In this document: positions 52,891 through 62,107 of the stretch, one piece after another
Layout of the letters: each line of letters begins with the position of its first letter
Position numbering within the stretch: position 1 is the stretch's first letter
Assembly (NCBI RefSeq): GCF_040718835.1
Contig: NZ_JBFEFG010000253.1
Location: 1-64,000 of the forward strand
Direction: 5' to 3'
Origin: Bremerella sp. JC817
GTDB taxonomy: Bacteria > Planctomycetota > Planctomycetia > Pirellulales > Pirellulaceae
Length of the DNA stretch: 64,000 nt
The notes under the pieces: model-generated
What the model was told of the DNA's origin: nothing
Database searches by the model: none
What the model saw: only the letters and a program-made list of their open reading frames with translations
Translations under genes and position numbers: made by a program

Positions 52891-54363
52891 TTATGCCTGC
52901 GGCTTGTTCTGTTCCAGGTCGTCCAGCAGCGAAGGCCGCGACGGAAGATACCCGAGCCGGTTCAACTGCGTGATGAAGTTCGTCCGGCACAAGATTCGCC
53001 AACGTGTCGGGTCTGGGTGCTGAACCAAGACTGCGTCGATGTCAGGCATTCGCTCGGCAATCTGATCAGGACGATCGCACAGCCAAAGAACCCAGTCACC
53101 CGCTTTGCCCAAGTTCGACGACCCGCGTGGACGACCCTGCTGATAGATCCCCAGCGAGTTGGCAATTTCAGAAAGGCTGACCTCGACCCCATCTTGCGGG
53201 AAGAGAACGGCCATCGCATCTTGGCCCCAGACCTCGTGGACGTTGCCGACGAGCTTCTCGATGTCGGCGACATGCAGTACCTTGGCCCGCGATGCTTCGT
53301 GCGAGAATTCGCCCTGGCAGTGGCTTTCCCAGGTCTCCATGGCAACACGCGAAGAATCGAGAACGATCCCCACGTCGCGATGCCGCGCAAGTCTTCGGAG
53401 CAGCTCTGTCGGCGAAGGAACGTTGCCGACCGCATCAACCAGGTGATAAGCGTCACCAATCTCTTGGGCATAGAACGTGGCGAACTTCCGTCGAACCAGA
53501 TCTTCAAACACCCATGTTCGCAAGGGCGCGTCGGGGGCGTCGCTTCCGCCTTCGATGGATACACGGAACTGCGTTTTTCCGGCAACAAAGGTATCGCCGT
53601 CATAGATGGTGGCGTACGGAACGTTCACACCGTTCAAGTGCGATCCATTCTGACTGTGCAGATCGCGAAGCGTGCATTTCTTGTCGGCGCATTCGAGCGA
53701 AAAATGAACACCCGAAATGAAAGCGTCACCAACAACGGTGACGTCGGTCATTTGATTGCGTCCGACAATCACTGTTTGCCCCGGCAGCAGCCAAACTTGT
53801 CGCTGGCCGGTCGCATCGTGGAACGTCACGTTCAGTCGATGGATATGAATCGATTCATTGCCAGGTGTCACTTCAACTGGACGAGGCCGATACGACGCGA
53901 CTTCGTGCTGAGTAACATGCGCGATCGATTCGGTCTTCTCGTATTCTTCCGCCGGGGCCACGGGCGGTTCCTCTTCCACGCGATCGAGCGACTTGGGACT
54001 CGACGATTCGGGATCAGACGGAACCCGAGCATGCCGCAGCGGGTCGACGACCGTGGTATGAATTTCACCGTCGAAGCGGATTTGAAATTCAGAGCTGCCG
54101 GCGCGGATAATATCGCGGTCGTGCAGTTCGACCAGGTTCGCCCGGATACCGTTGACGTAGGTGCCATTGGTGCTGTTCAAATCTCGCAAGCGGCATCGAT
54201 CTTGATCGCAAAGAATTGCGAAGTGCAAGCCCGACATCGTGCGGTCGAGCGGGATCGATAGGTCAGCGTTCGCCTGGCGGCCAACACGCACGACGGAGCC
54301 TTCCGTTGCCGTTGTTACCTCTCCCTGAGCAGGACCTTGCTGCACGGTCAGATAGGCTCGCAT
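52891..54363 (-). CDS. Protein with two FHA domains and an unknown C-terminal domain
   Basis: A 490-residue cytoplasmic protein. FHA domain 1 is residues about 1-100 (VVRVGRQANADLSIPLDRTMSGLHFAI, LRDLNSTNGTYVNG) and FHA domain 2 about 170-280 (VIVGRNQMTDVTVVGDAFISGVHFSLE, LRDLHSQNGSHLNG), each with the GR, S..H and NG motifs that bind phosphothreonine. Between them is an acidic, Pro-rich linker. Residues 285-490 (LRTWVFEDLVRRKFATFYAQEIGDAYHLVDAVG...) match no domain I recognise with confidence. A phospho-signal reader; no kinase or secretion gene is adjacent. Confidence 0.85.
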   Translation of the reverse strand: MRAYLTVQQGPAQGEVTTATEGSVVRVGRQANADLSIPLDRTMSGLHFAILCDQDRCRLRDLNSTNGTYVNGIRANLVELHDRDIIRAGSSEFQIRFDGEIHTTVVDPLRHARVPSDPESSSPKSLDRVEEEPPVAPAEEYEKTESIAHVTQHEVASYRPRPVEVTPGNESIHIHRLNVTFHDATGQRQVWLLPGQTVIVGRNQMTDVTVVGDAFISGVHFSLECADKKCTLRDLHSQNGSHLNGVNVPYATIYDGDTFVAGKTQFRVSIEGGSDAPDAPLRTWVFEDLVRRKFATFYAQEIGDAYHLVDAVGNVPSPTELLRRLARHRDVGIVLDSSRVAMETWESHCQGEFSHEASRAKVLHVADIEKLVGNVHEVWGQDAMAVLFPQDGVEVSLSEIANSLGIYQQGRPRGSSNLGKAGDWVLWLCDRPDQIAERMPDIDAVLVQHPDPTRWRILCRTNFITQLNRLGYLPSRPSLLDDLEQNKPQA

Positions 54364-54529
54364 GGCGGAATGAACTCTCTCGCAGATTGTCTTGGGATCA
54401 CCAACGTTTCCTGGCGAACTGATCGTCCTCGAAGCTCGAAACGCCGGGATTTCAGCAAACCGGCATCCGATTCTGAGAGTATAGCTACGAGAGCCTTCTG
54501 ACTACACCTTCGGCCGGGTTGAAACCACG

Positions 54530-54560
54530 AAAAAGACGAGGCCGTGAAGGGAGACCTCGT
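54530..54560 (-). terminator. Terminator of the helicase/oxidoreductase operon
   Basis: On the minus strand ACGAGG (complement of 54555-54560) and CCTCGT (complement of 54536-54541) pair, followed by TTTTT (complement of 54530-54534), 20 bases after the oxidoreductase stop. Confidence 0.75.
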
Positions 54561-54580
54561 GCAAGTTTGCTTGGGGTGGC

Positions 54581-56035
54581 TTATTTCGCCGCAGCCGACT
54601 TCGCTTCTTTTAGCTGCTGGGCTTCGGGCATCTGCTTATAGAACGGATCGAGCGGGTAGCATCCCGAGACGATCCCGTTACGTGGTGCCGATGTGCAATC
54701 GCTAAACGTGCGACAGATCTTTTTGCGGGCCATGGTGCCTTCTTCCAGCGTTGCCTGGGGAAGCTCCGGCAGCGACAACACCATGCGTCCCAAGCCAACA
54801 CTGTCGACCCAGCCTGCGCGAACGACGGCCTGAGAAACGTGCGGAAGGTATTCCTGCAGATAGGTATATCCGGTACCAACTATCATCATTTCCGGCACGG
54901 CCCTCTTCACGTCGCGAACCGCTTCGATCTGACGAACGACACCGACCAATGGATCTTCCGGTGGTGGATAGCCGTCGCTTGGCGGGAAGATCGCCGGGCG
55001 TTGGATGTGGGGATTGTAGTAGGGACTGCCTGCTGAAAGATTCACCGAGAAGACGCCTGCGTCGTGCAGCAAGCGGATCAAGCGAATCGGTTCGTCGAGA
55101 TCCATTTCCAGCGGGTTCTCGGGATTCACCCCGAACCCAAACTGATACGGCAGCAGGTCATCGAAGTTGACCGGCTCGCCTGCTTCTAGGCCCGCATGGA
55201 AAGGAATCATGTCGAACACACTCAGGCGAACGCCAATCTGCAGGCCAGGGCATTCCTGCTGAATGCGACGAATGATCGTCAGCAGAAGTCGCGTGCGTCC
55301 TTCAAAGTCGCCGCCGAACTCACCTTCGCGAGTACGGGCACTCAAAAACTCGTGCAGCAAATAGCCGTGGCAGCTCTTCACGTCGACGAAGTGGAAGCCG
55401 AGCTGCTGGGCGATCTTGGCCGACTGAACGTAGTTATCGATCAGTTCGTGAAGCTGTTCGTCGGTCCAAATCGCACTGTCATCGTCGGCATCGATTCCGA
55501 CACGGCTGTCAAGGATTGGATGGTGGAAGGCGATCCGCGGCTCGGCAACCGTTTTCACATTCGGTCGGCTGAAACGGCCAGAGTGTGTTAGTTGCAGGCC
55601 GATCATCAAATCGGAAGGCTCGCCGATTTCATCGCGATGCGTGTTGACTAACGCGTCGTACAGCTTCTCAAGGCCGAAGCGATTCGACTCGGTACCCAGG
55701 GTTTGATTCGGATTGGCTCGACCATCGGCCTGAACGGCAGCTGCTTCGCCACCCCAGATCAGCTTCGCACCACTGCGACCGAAGTTCTCCCAGCGGCGGA
55801 TTGTCAGTTCGGAAGGGGAGCCATCCCGATTTGCGTCCCAGCCTTCCATCGGGTGAATACACCAGCGGTTGCCCATGGTGAATCCGCCAGCTTCCAGCGA
55901 TTCGGCCATCGGCGAACCAGCTTCCCGGGTGAGGATCTCGTCATCGCAGGGCAAACTCAAACCCAGCTCGGACAGGCGGTCTCGGAACGTTTCGACCGTT
56001 TTCAACTGGGCGACTTTAACGAAGCGATTACTCAT
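54581..56035 (-). CDS. NADH:flavin oxidoreductase / Old Yellow Enzyme family
   Basis: A 484-residue FMN-dependent TIM-barrel oxidoreductase. Family landmarks: GNRWCIHPMEGWDANRDGSPSELTIRRWENFGRSGAKLIWGGEAAAV (FMN-binding end of the barrel), LQLTHSGRFSRPN, GFHFVDVKSCHGYLLHEFLSARTREGEFGGDFEGRTR (the HGYLL...R..G.FGG motif), and VGTGYTYLQEYLPH with VDSVGLGRMVLSLP. There is no C-terminal iron-sulfur/NAD domain as in 2,4-dienoyl-CoA reductase, although a Cys-containing tail (KKICRTFSDCTSAPRNGIVSGC) remains. The substrate is unknown. It starts 7 bases after the helicase gene and is probably co-transcribed. Confidence 0.88.
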   Translation of the reverse strand: MSNRFVKVAQLKTVETFRDRLSELGLSLPCDDEILTREAGSPMAESLEAGGFTMGNRWCIHPMEGWDANRDGSPSELTIRRWENFGRSGAKLIWGGEAAAVQADGRANPNQTLGTESNRFGLEKLYDALVNTHRDEIGEPSDLMIGLQLTHSGRFSRPNVKTVAEPRIAFHHPILDSRVGIDADDDSAIWTDEQLHELIDNYVQSAKIAQQLGFHFVDVKSCHGYLLHEFLSARTREGEFGGDFEGRTRLLLTIIRRIQQECPGLQIGVRLSVFDMIPFHAGLEAGEPVNFDDLLPYQFGFGVNPENPLEMDLDEPIRLIRLLHDAGVFSVNLSAGSPYYNPHIQRPAIFPPSDGYPPPEDPLVGVVRQIEAVRDVKRAVPEMMIVGTGYTYLQEYLPHVSQAVVRAGWVDSVGLGRMVLSLPELPQATLEEGTMARKKICRTFSDCTSAPRNGIVSGCYPLDPFYKQMPEAQQLKEAKSAAAK

Positions 56036-56042
56036 TCAATAC

Positions 56043-58334
56043 TCACGAGGTAGAGGCAGGACGAAGCTCGGAAAAGGCAAGGACGAATTTCTTTTGTTCG
56101 CCGGTAACAAACTGAACGGTCGCGGTGCGTTTCGCCCCTTCGCCGCTCATCGAAACGATCTTGCCCAATCCGTAAGTCGGATGCAGTACCGCCATCGATT
56201 GATGAAATTTGTCGGGGTTCAGCTTAGGGCGAGCCGACCCAGGGCCTTTCACCATATCGGCCGCGGTCATCAGCATTTTAGACGGAAGCGAGTCTGGTAC
56301 GCTTGGCACGTCTTCCGAAAAATCGCCCGATTCGCAAGTCTGGTCAAAGTCGTCCTCAGGAATCTCGTGGACATCTTCCCAGTCTTGGGTGGGGGGCGTG
56401 TACCGGCCAAGGGCAGCCTGGAAGTCCATCTCCTCGCGAGGCAACTCGAACAGAAACTTGCTGGGGACTGTCATCATGCGGCGACCTCGGAAGTCGCGTT
56501 GGTTCGCCGTGCTCAGCTCGAGTTCTTCCTGGGCTCGCGTAATGCCGACGAACATCAAGCGGCGTTCTTCTTCCAGTTGCGCGTCGGAATCTTTCGAGCG
56601 TTCATGCGGGAGTAGTCCCTCTTCGATCGCCACCATGAAGACCCACGGAAACTCGAGGCCTTTCGCCGCGTGCAGCGTCATCATTGTGACTCGGTCGAGT
56701 TCCGTATCGAACTGGTCGGTTTCGTTAACGAGTGCTTTGTCTTCAAGATAACGCTCGAGCGTGCCATCTTCGGGATGTTGGTAGTCGAATTCCCGAGCCG
56801 ACGAAAGAAGTTCGTCGATGTTTTCCAATCGCGACACATCCTCTTCATCGTCCGAGTTTTCGTACTGAGCCCGATAACCCGTTTCGGTGAGCACCGCTCC
56901 GAGAATGTCTTCAACCGGTTCGTTGATCTTCAGCGAGATTCGATCGAACAAGGCGACAAACTTGGCGACCGCCACGGCGGCTCGCTTGTTCAGCGAATCG
57001 ATCATGCCTGCTTCACGGGCCGCGTCCATCATCGAGATGCCATGGTCCAACGCATGGACCTGAAGCTTGAGGATCGTCGATTTACCTATGCCGCGTGTCG
57101 GCGTGTTCACCACTCGCGTGAAGGCCACATCGTCGCGCGGATTGTTGATCAGCATGGCGTAGGCAAGCACGTCCTTGATTTCTTTTCGTTGATAGAACTC
57201 GACCCCGCTCACGATCATGTACGGAATGCCTTGCTGTCGCAGAGCCTCTTCGTAAGAACGTGAAAGAGCGTTCACTCGATAGAAGATCGCGAAATCTCGC
57301 GGGCGTCGTTTGCCCTGGGCAACCTGGGTGGCGATTCGCGTGGCGATCGCGTGCGATTCTTCGTGACTGTTGGTATACGTCAGCAAGCGGACCGGTTGGC
57401 CTGCGGGGCGTTCGGTAAAAAGCGACTTCTTCTTCCGGCGTTTGTTGTGTTCGATCAAGTGATCGGCGACCGTCAGAATGTTCGGTGTACTACGGAAGTT
57501 CTGTTCCAGCCGCACGACTTTGACATGCTCAAAGTCTTTCTCGAATCCGAGGATGTTGTTGAGGTTCGCCCCACGCCAGCCATAGATCGATTGGTCAGGG
57601 TCGCCCGTCACACCGAGGTTGGGATATTGCTGCGAGAGCGATCGAACCAACAGATACTGGACCAGGTTCGTGTCCTGGTATTCGTCGACCAGGATATAGC
57701 GGAAACGCTCATCGAGGGCCGCGCGAAGTTCGGGATTCTCTTGCAACATCTGGGCGACCAGCATCAGCATGTCGTCGAAGTCGACGGCATTGGCAGCACG
57801 GAGTTGCCGTTGATATTCCGGGTAGACGTCGCGCACGATCGAACTGATCGCGTTGGCGGAATTCGCTTCGTACCGCTCGGGCAGAATCATGTTGTTCTTC
57901 GCCCAACTGATCGCTTTGGCAATCTTCTCTGGCGTGGCGTGCGAAGTCGAAATCTCTTCCTTCTGCAGCGATCGTTTCAAGATCTGGATCGAGTCCGAGG
58001 TGTCGTAGATCGTGTAGTTTGGTTCGAGCCCGACGAGGTTCGAGTAGGCCCGTAGCAAGCGTGCGCAGAAGCGGTGAAACGTACTGACCCAGACGGTACT
58101 GTCCGGATTTAAACGCTCGACCCGCGACCGCATTTCTTCGGCGGCTTTGTTCGTGAACGTGAGCGCGACGATCTGTGATGAATAGACCCCGTTTCGCAGC
58201 ATATTGGCAATGCGATGCGTCACAACACGGGTCTTACCACTGCCAGGGCCAGCGAGAACGAGAAGGGGCCCGTCGATGTGGGCCACGGCCTCGCGCTGAG
58301 GAGCCGTCAGGCCATCAAAAAGGTAATCGGTCAT
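56043..58334 (-). CDS. UvrD/PcrA-type superfamily 1A DNA helicase
   Basis: A 763-residue 3'-5' helicase. Motifs: Q motif LTAPQREAV, Walker A LAGPGSGKTRVVTHRI, ALTFTNKAAEEMRSRV (Ia), VDEYQDTN (II), TGDPDQSIYGWRGA (III), FRSTPNI (IV), TMMTLHAAKGLEFPWVF (V) and VGITRAQEEL (VI). The C-terminal region LHPTYGLGKIVSMSGEGAKRTATVQF resembles the PcrA RNA-polymerase-binding tail. Probable role in nucleotide excision repair and removal of protein from DNA. PcrA is the closer comparison by C-terminus. First gene of a two-gene operon. Confidence 0.95.
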   Translation of the reverse strand: MTDYLFDGLTAPQREAVAHIDGPLLVLAGPGSGKTRVVTHRIANMLRNGVYSSQIVALTFTNKAAEEMRSRVERLNPDSTVWVSTFHRFCARLLRAYSNLVGLEPNYTIYDTSDSIQILKRSLQKEEISTSHATPEKIAKAISWAKNNMILPERYEANSANAISSIVRDVYPEYQRQLRAANAVDFDDMLMLVAQMLQENPELRAALDERFRYILVDEYQDTNLVQYLLVRSLSQQYPNLGVTGDPDQSIYGWRGANLNNILGFEKDFEHVKVVRLEQNFRSTPNILTVADHLIEHNKRRKKKSLFTERPAGQPVRLLTYTNSHEESHAIATRIATQVAQGKRRPRDFAIFYRVNALSRSYEEALRQQGIPYMIVSGVEFYQRKEIKDVLAYAMLINNPRDDVAFTRVVNTPTRGIGKSTILKLQVHALDHGISMMDAAREAGMIDSLNKRAAVAVAKFVALFDRISLKINEPVEDILGAVLTETGYRAQYENSDDEEDVSRLENIDELLSSAREFDYQHPEDGTLERYLEDKALVNETDQFDTELDRVTMMTLHAAKGLEFPWVFMVAIEEGLLPHERSKDSDAQLEEERRLMFVGITRAQEELELSTANQRDFRGRRMMTVPSKFLFELPREEMDFQAALGRYTPPTQDWEDVHEIPEDDFDQTCESGDFSEDVPSVPDSLPSKMLMTAADMVKGPGSARPKLNPDKFHQSMAVLHPTYGLGKIVSMSGEGAKRTATVQFVTGEQKKFVLAFSELRPASTS

Positions 58335-58591
58335 CCATCAACCTGTGAAACGCGATGCTAGCGAGACGCCTTAATTTAGGTTCGCTAGCACCGTTGGCGT
58401 AGTTTCCGTAAATTTTTCCGAAACTGGTATTCAATTCTAAAGAAATGAGTATAGTAAACCCCACGGCGAAACGAGACCCTCGGCGCAGACCCTGAAATGA
58501 GATTCGGGGGTCGAGGCTTCGCTGACCAACGCAGCTCTAGGGACGAGCAGCGAACACTTCACTTTTACATCTTGCGATAGGGAGGGAACCC

Positions 58592-58876
58592 ATGCCACGT
58601 ATTCCTCTGAATGCGGCGGACCAACAACACGATGACCTGTTGGCAAAGCTGGAAATGAGTACTGCGGAAATCGGTCTGACCGTCCGTACTACAAATTGCC
58701 TTGAGGAAAAGGGCATCTTCACCGTTCGCGATCTGCTTAATTGCACACCCGCCGATCTGTTGAGTATCTCCAACTTCGGCGAAAAGACCCTCGACGAGGT
58801 CTACGCGGCGCTGGAAGGCGTCGGGTTCTATCGTCATACCCGTCAACTGGCTCGCGCAACGGCCGCTGCTGTTTAA
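58592..58876 (+). CDS. Stand-alone RNA polymerase alpha C-terminal domain-like protein
   Basis: A 94-residue protein that is essentially a complete alpha-CTD: MSTAEIGLTVRTTNCLEEKGIFTVRDLLNCTPADLLSISNFGEKTLDEVYAALEGVGF (about residues 22-79), with the SVRS-NCL, LL-I-NFG-KSLDE and LGL consensus positions largely kept. Full alpha subunits are about 330 residues with an N-terminal dimerisation domain that is absent here. GGGAGGG lies 6 bases before the ATG. The leader (58335-58591) holds TATAGT at 58450-58455 and a CCC..GAA/TTC..GGG hairpin near 58489-58514. It might compete with or mimic the alpha-CTD in contacts to DNA or regulators. Confidence 0.85.
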   Translation: MPRIPLNAADQQHDDLLAKLEMSTAEIGLTVRTTNCLEEKGIFTVRDLLNCTPADLLSISNFGEKTLDEVYAALEGVGFYRHTRQLARATAAAV

Positions 58877-58928
58877 CGAGTACCTACCTGGTTGCCTCCT
58901 TGGGCAACATGGCACTTCCGCCTGGCGC

Positions 58929-60197
58929 TTAGGGCTCGGAAGGCTTGCCAATCTGAAAACAGCGAACGGGTCCCCCCCGCGTTCCCGTTTCGCGAACCAG
59001 CAAATATCCACCGCTCAGCGCGGGCAACGCCCGAACGATGTCGTTGCTCGCGCGAAAGCGGCTGATCTCGCTGAACTTCTTCGGCTCGGGACGAAACAGG
59101 ATCGCAGTTCCTTCGTTCGTCACCGCAATCAGTTTGCCATCGGCATACAGCAAATGGGCTGTGCCTAGATTGCTCTCTTGCCACATCACCTTGCCGGTCG
59201 CCAGTTCGACGCAGCGGAGTTCCGGCCGACCGAGGTCTTCTCGGCCATGGATTCCATACAAGTAACCATCGACCAGGACCGGTGTGTTATACTGGCTCGA
59301 AAGTGTGTCGTCGTTTTCCCAGATCGGTTTGAACTGGTTCTTGTCCAGCTCGACTAACTTCGCACCGACGCCATAGCTGGAAGTCACGAACAGTTTGTCG
59401 CCACTGACGATCGGTGTCGCGGCGTTCACGGTCGGTCCCCGGGCACCAAATGGAAAGCCATACAAAACGCTGCCCGTAAACGGATCGACCACAACTGTTT
59501 GCATCCGCGTGACAAAAACGGCATAAGGTCGACCTGCGATCGACGCCATGACCGGTGACGAATAGCTGGCCGCATCGTCGGTTGCTCTCCATTGGAACTG
59601 GCCATCGGCAAGTCTCACCGCGACAATCCCGGCACCATTACGGCCGCCGACATTTACCATCACGGTTTTATCATAAACGATCGGCGTACTGCCAAAGCCA
59701 AAGTAACCATCCGGAGCTCCGAACTGCCCGGCCAGGTCGACTTCCCACTTCAGTTTGCCCGATTGACGATCAACGCTCCGCAAGATGCCTGCCGCACCAA
59801 ACACGATGACTGAATCTTCCGTCACGACAGGCACACAGCGTGGTCCATCGTCCGGATTGATCGAAGGCTGATACGAGGCCCGCATATCGCGAGCCCAGAT
59901 TTTCTTGCCCGTTTTCAGTTCGACCGCTTCCAGTAATTCCGAGGCCGCCTCGCGATGAAAAAGGTAAACCACACCATCTGAGATTGCCGGTCCAGCGTAG
60001 CCGGTGCCTAGATTGCGTTTCCAAACCTCTTGCGGACCACGATCGGGCCATTCGTCTAGCAGGCTTTCGTCCTGGGCGTGACCATTTCGGTCAGGGCCTA
60101 GAATTTGCGGCCAATCCCCCGCGCGAGCGACATCTGCCAGGGGAAGCAGGCAAAGGATGGTGCTCAGAAGTTTCCAACAGAATCGAGGGGTTTTCAT
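58929..60197 (-). CDS. Exported PQQ-type beta-propeller repeat protein
   Basis: A 422-residue protein with a signal peptide (KLLSTILCLLPLADVARAGDW, cleavage near ARA-GD). The start at 60197 has a purine site; a longer frame upstream is non-conserved. Repeated blades are seen as GDWPQILGPDRNGHAQ, LEAVELKTGKKIWARDM, LRSVDRQSGKLKWEVDLAGQ, GIVAVRLADGQFQWRATD, VVDPFTGSVLYGFPFG and CVELATGKVMWQESNLG, the typical K-W or F-W ends of PQQ-like/BamB-like propellers. Catalytic residues of PQQ dehydrogenases are not obvious, so a scaffold or sensor role is likely. Convergent with the alpha-CTD gene. Confidence 0.88.
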   Translation of the reverse strand: MKTPRFCWKLLSTILCLLPLADVARAGDWPQILGPDRNGHAQDESLLDEWPDRGPQEVWKRNLGTGYAGPAISDGVVYLFHREAASELLEAVELKTGKKIWARDMRASYQPSINPDDGPRCVPVVTEDSVIVFGAAGILRSVDRQSGKLKWEVDLAGQFGAPDGYFGFGSTPIVYDKTVMVNVGGRNGAGIVAVRLADGQFQWRATDDAASYSSPVMASIAGRPYAVFVTRMQTVVVDPFTGSVLYGFPFGARGPTVNAATPIVSGDKLFVTSSYGVGAKLVELDKNQFKPIWENDDTLSSQYNTPVLVDGYLYGIHGREDLGRPELRCVELATGKVMWQESNLGTAHLLYADGKLIAVTNEGTAILFRPEPKKFSEISRFRASNDIVRALPALSGGYLLVRETGTRGGPVRCFQIGKPSEP

Positions 60198-60359
60198 GAG
60201 AGAATCCTGGGGGGCGTTGGTGCCGCGAAGTGCCGAATTCATTTATATTTAGCATGGTATCGCGCCAGCCCGGTCGAGGCCAATCGGCCGGGATCGAGGG
60301 GAAGTGCATTTTTGGTTGGTTGGAATCGTCCTTTGCGGCGGATAGTCTGAAAACGCTGT

Positions 60360-61673
60360 ATGCCACGCTGGTTTCGCATCTGGGAAAAGAAACGCGGTTC
60401 GCGCCGTACGGTCTCGCGCGTCGTCGCGACCGTGGGCGAGACGTTTTTCTTTTCGGCGCTCTTCTTTTTCGGCGTGATCTTCACGGCGATGACGGTGGCG
60501 TCGACGGTGCTGCAAACCTGGCCGATCCGCTCGATGTTCCCGGAAGTCGCTTACGTCGAAGGGGAATGCACCATTCTGGAAACCCGCGTCGTGGTGACCG
60601 GAACCGACGAGTACCCACACTACGAACCAGAAGCCCTCGTTCAGTTGGAACTGCCTGATCGCCAGTTCCGGGCATGGACACTGCGTCGCTCCCCAATCAG
60701 CTACACCACGCAGCAAGCAGGCTGGGACCGACTCAACGGCTACGAGCCTGGCTGGATCTATCCTTGCTGGTACGATCCCGACAGCCCAGGACAAAGCCTG
60801 GTGCTTGAGCGAACGCCTGCCTACGGCTTGTGGGTCATCTTCCTGGTGCTTAACTCATTCATCGTGATTGGCGGGATCGGTTTGATTTATACGCTGCTGT
60901 TGATGGGGACTTCGGTCGAACGTCGCAGCGCGATTGCCAATAAAGCGAAGACGATCGAACTGCTGAAGGACTCGATGCCTTCCGCCAACTTTCCATCGAT
61001 CCCCAACGATGCAAACCTGACTAACAGCCCTGGGGTGCGATTGGCGTTTCGCTTGCCGATTGAAGTCTCACCAGGTTGGTGGCTGCTGGCGACGTTGATC
61101 TTCAGTCTGCTTTGGAGCGGCATGGCAGGCGTCTTTTTTATCGCCGCGCTGGGCAAGCACCTTTCCGGGAAGCCGGATTGGCTGCTGACCATAATCTCAC
61201 TTCCGACCATCGGTATTGCATTGGCGGCAATCTATCAGTTTCTGCATGAGGTCACCGCGCACACACGAGTTGGCCCGACCGGTTTGGAAATTTCGAGCCA
61301 TCCCCTTTATCCTGGTAAAGAGTACCGCGTCTTCGTGACGCAAGCCGGAAAGATGAAGGTCAAGCGTTTGCGGATCATGTTGATCTGCGAAGAAGCCGCG
61401 ACCTTCCTGCAGGGGACGGACGTCCGTAGCGAGTCGCGACGAGTGATCGACCAGATGGTTGCCACCGCGCGCGGATTTGAGATTAAACCAGGGATGCCTT
61501 TCGAGGCGGACTATCAGCTGAAAGTCCCGGAAGGTTCAATGCATAGCTTCAAGTCGGATCACAACGCGATTCATTGGAAGCTGCTCGTGCAGATCGATGC
61601 CGAGCAGATGCCTCAATTGACGCGCAGTTTTCCGATTGTCGTTTACCCGGCAGAATTGGAGCTGGCCCGATGA
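60360..61673 (+). CDS. DUF3592-type membrane protein with a C-terminal beta domain
   Basis: A 437-residue inner-membrane protein. A helix (TFFFSALFFFGVIFTAMTVASTVL, about 28-51) is followed by a DUF3592-like extracytoplasmic segment (VEGECTILETRVV...YEPEALVQLELPDRQFRAWT, YPCWYDPDSPGQSLVLER), a second helix pair (LWVIFLVLNSFIVIGGIGLIYTLLL and WWLLATLIFSLLWSGMAGVFFIAAL) and another (LLTIISLPTIGIALAAIYQFL). Residues about 300-437 are beta-rich (GPTGLEISSHPLYPGKEYRVFVTQAGKMKVKRLRIMLICEE) and end in DAEQMPQLTRSFPIVVYP, reminiscent of an arrestin-like C domain. Overlaps the next gene by four bases. Confidence 0.75.
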   Translation: MPRWFRIWEKKRGSRRTVSRVVATVGETFFFSALFFFGVIFTAMTVASTVLQTWPIRSMFPEVAYVEGECTILETRVVVTGTDEYPHYEPEALVQLELPDRQFRAWTLRRSPISYTTQQAGWDRLNGYEPGWIYPCWYDPDSPGQSLVLERTPAYGLWVIFLVLNSFIVIGGIGLIYTLLLMGTSVERRSAIANKAKTIELLKDSMPSANFPSIPNDANLTNSPGVRLAFRLPIEVSPGWWLLATLIFSLLWSGMAGVFFIAALGKHLSGKPDWLLTIISLPTIGIALAAIYQFLHEVTAHTRVGPTGLEISSHPLYPGKEYRVFVTQAGKMKVKRLRIMLICEEAATFLQGTDVRSESRRVIDQMVATARGFEIKPGMPFEADYQLKVPEGSMHSFKSDHNAIHWKLLVQIDAEQMPQLTRSFPIVVYPAELELAR

Positions 61674-62107
61674 CCGAACCGAAAATCGAAATCACGCTCG
61701 ATCGGCCCAGTCGTGCTTACTTGCCGGACGAGGAACTGGTGGCCAGCTTCGAGATCAGTGGCATTCGACCTGCGGATGTGCAAGCGATCGAAGCGTCGGT
61801 GCTTTGGTACACCGAAGGAACCGGCGAAGAAGATCTCGCCACGCACGACTTCCGTCGCCTGCTTCCACTTGATCGGAACGACGCCGACCTGACCAAGAAG
61901 CGAAAGTTTCAGACACGCTTGCCGCGCAGCCCGCTTTCGTATCAAGGGCTGATCGTCAAGATTCGCTGGGCGATTCGGGTCCGCGTTTTCATGCAGCAGG
62001 GAAGGGAATACATGGCAGAAGTTCCCTTCCGTTTGGGCGAACTCGAACCGGTCGTCCCGGCTCAAACGCAGCGATCTGGAAGGAACCGTGCCGATGATGC
62101 AGCGTAA
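61670..62107 (+). CDS. Small beta-rich protein, arrestin-like (tentative)
   Basis: A 145-residue protein starting in the ATGA overlap with the membrane-protein gene. It begins MTEPKIEITLDRPSRAYLPDEELVASFEISGI, the layout of an arrestin-N or similar immunoglobulin-like domain, and continues VLWYTEGTGEEDLATHDFRRLLP and QGLIVKIRWAIRVRVFMQQGREYMAEVPFRLGEL. Arrestin-like is my reading of the strand pattern; no database search was possible. The next gene starts inside its last 14 bases. Confidence 0.6.
   Translation: MTEPKIEITLDRPSRAYLPDEELVASFEISGIRPADVQAIEASVLWYTEGTGEEDLATHDFRRLLPLDRNDADLTKKRKFQTRLPRSPLSYQGLIVKIRWAIRVRVFMQQGREYMAEVPFRLGELEPVVPAQTQRSGRNRADDAA

Noticed and set aside
53017..54261. 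414-codon plus-strand open frame opposite the two-FHA gene
   Set aside because: Shadow of the FHA gene; no ribosome site or motif.
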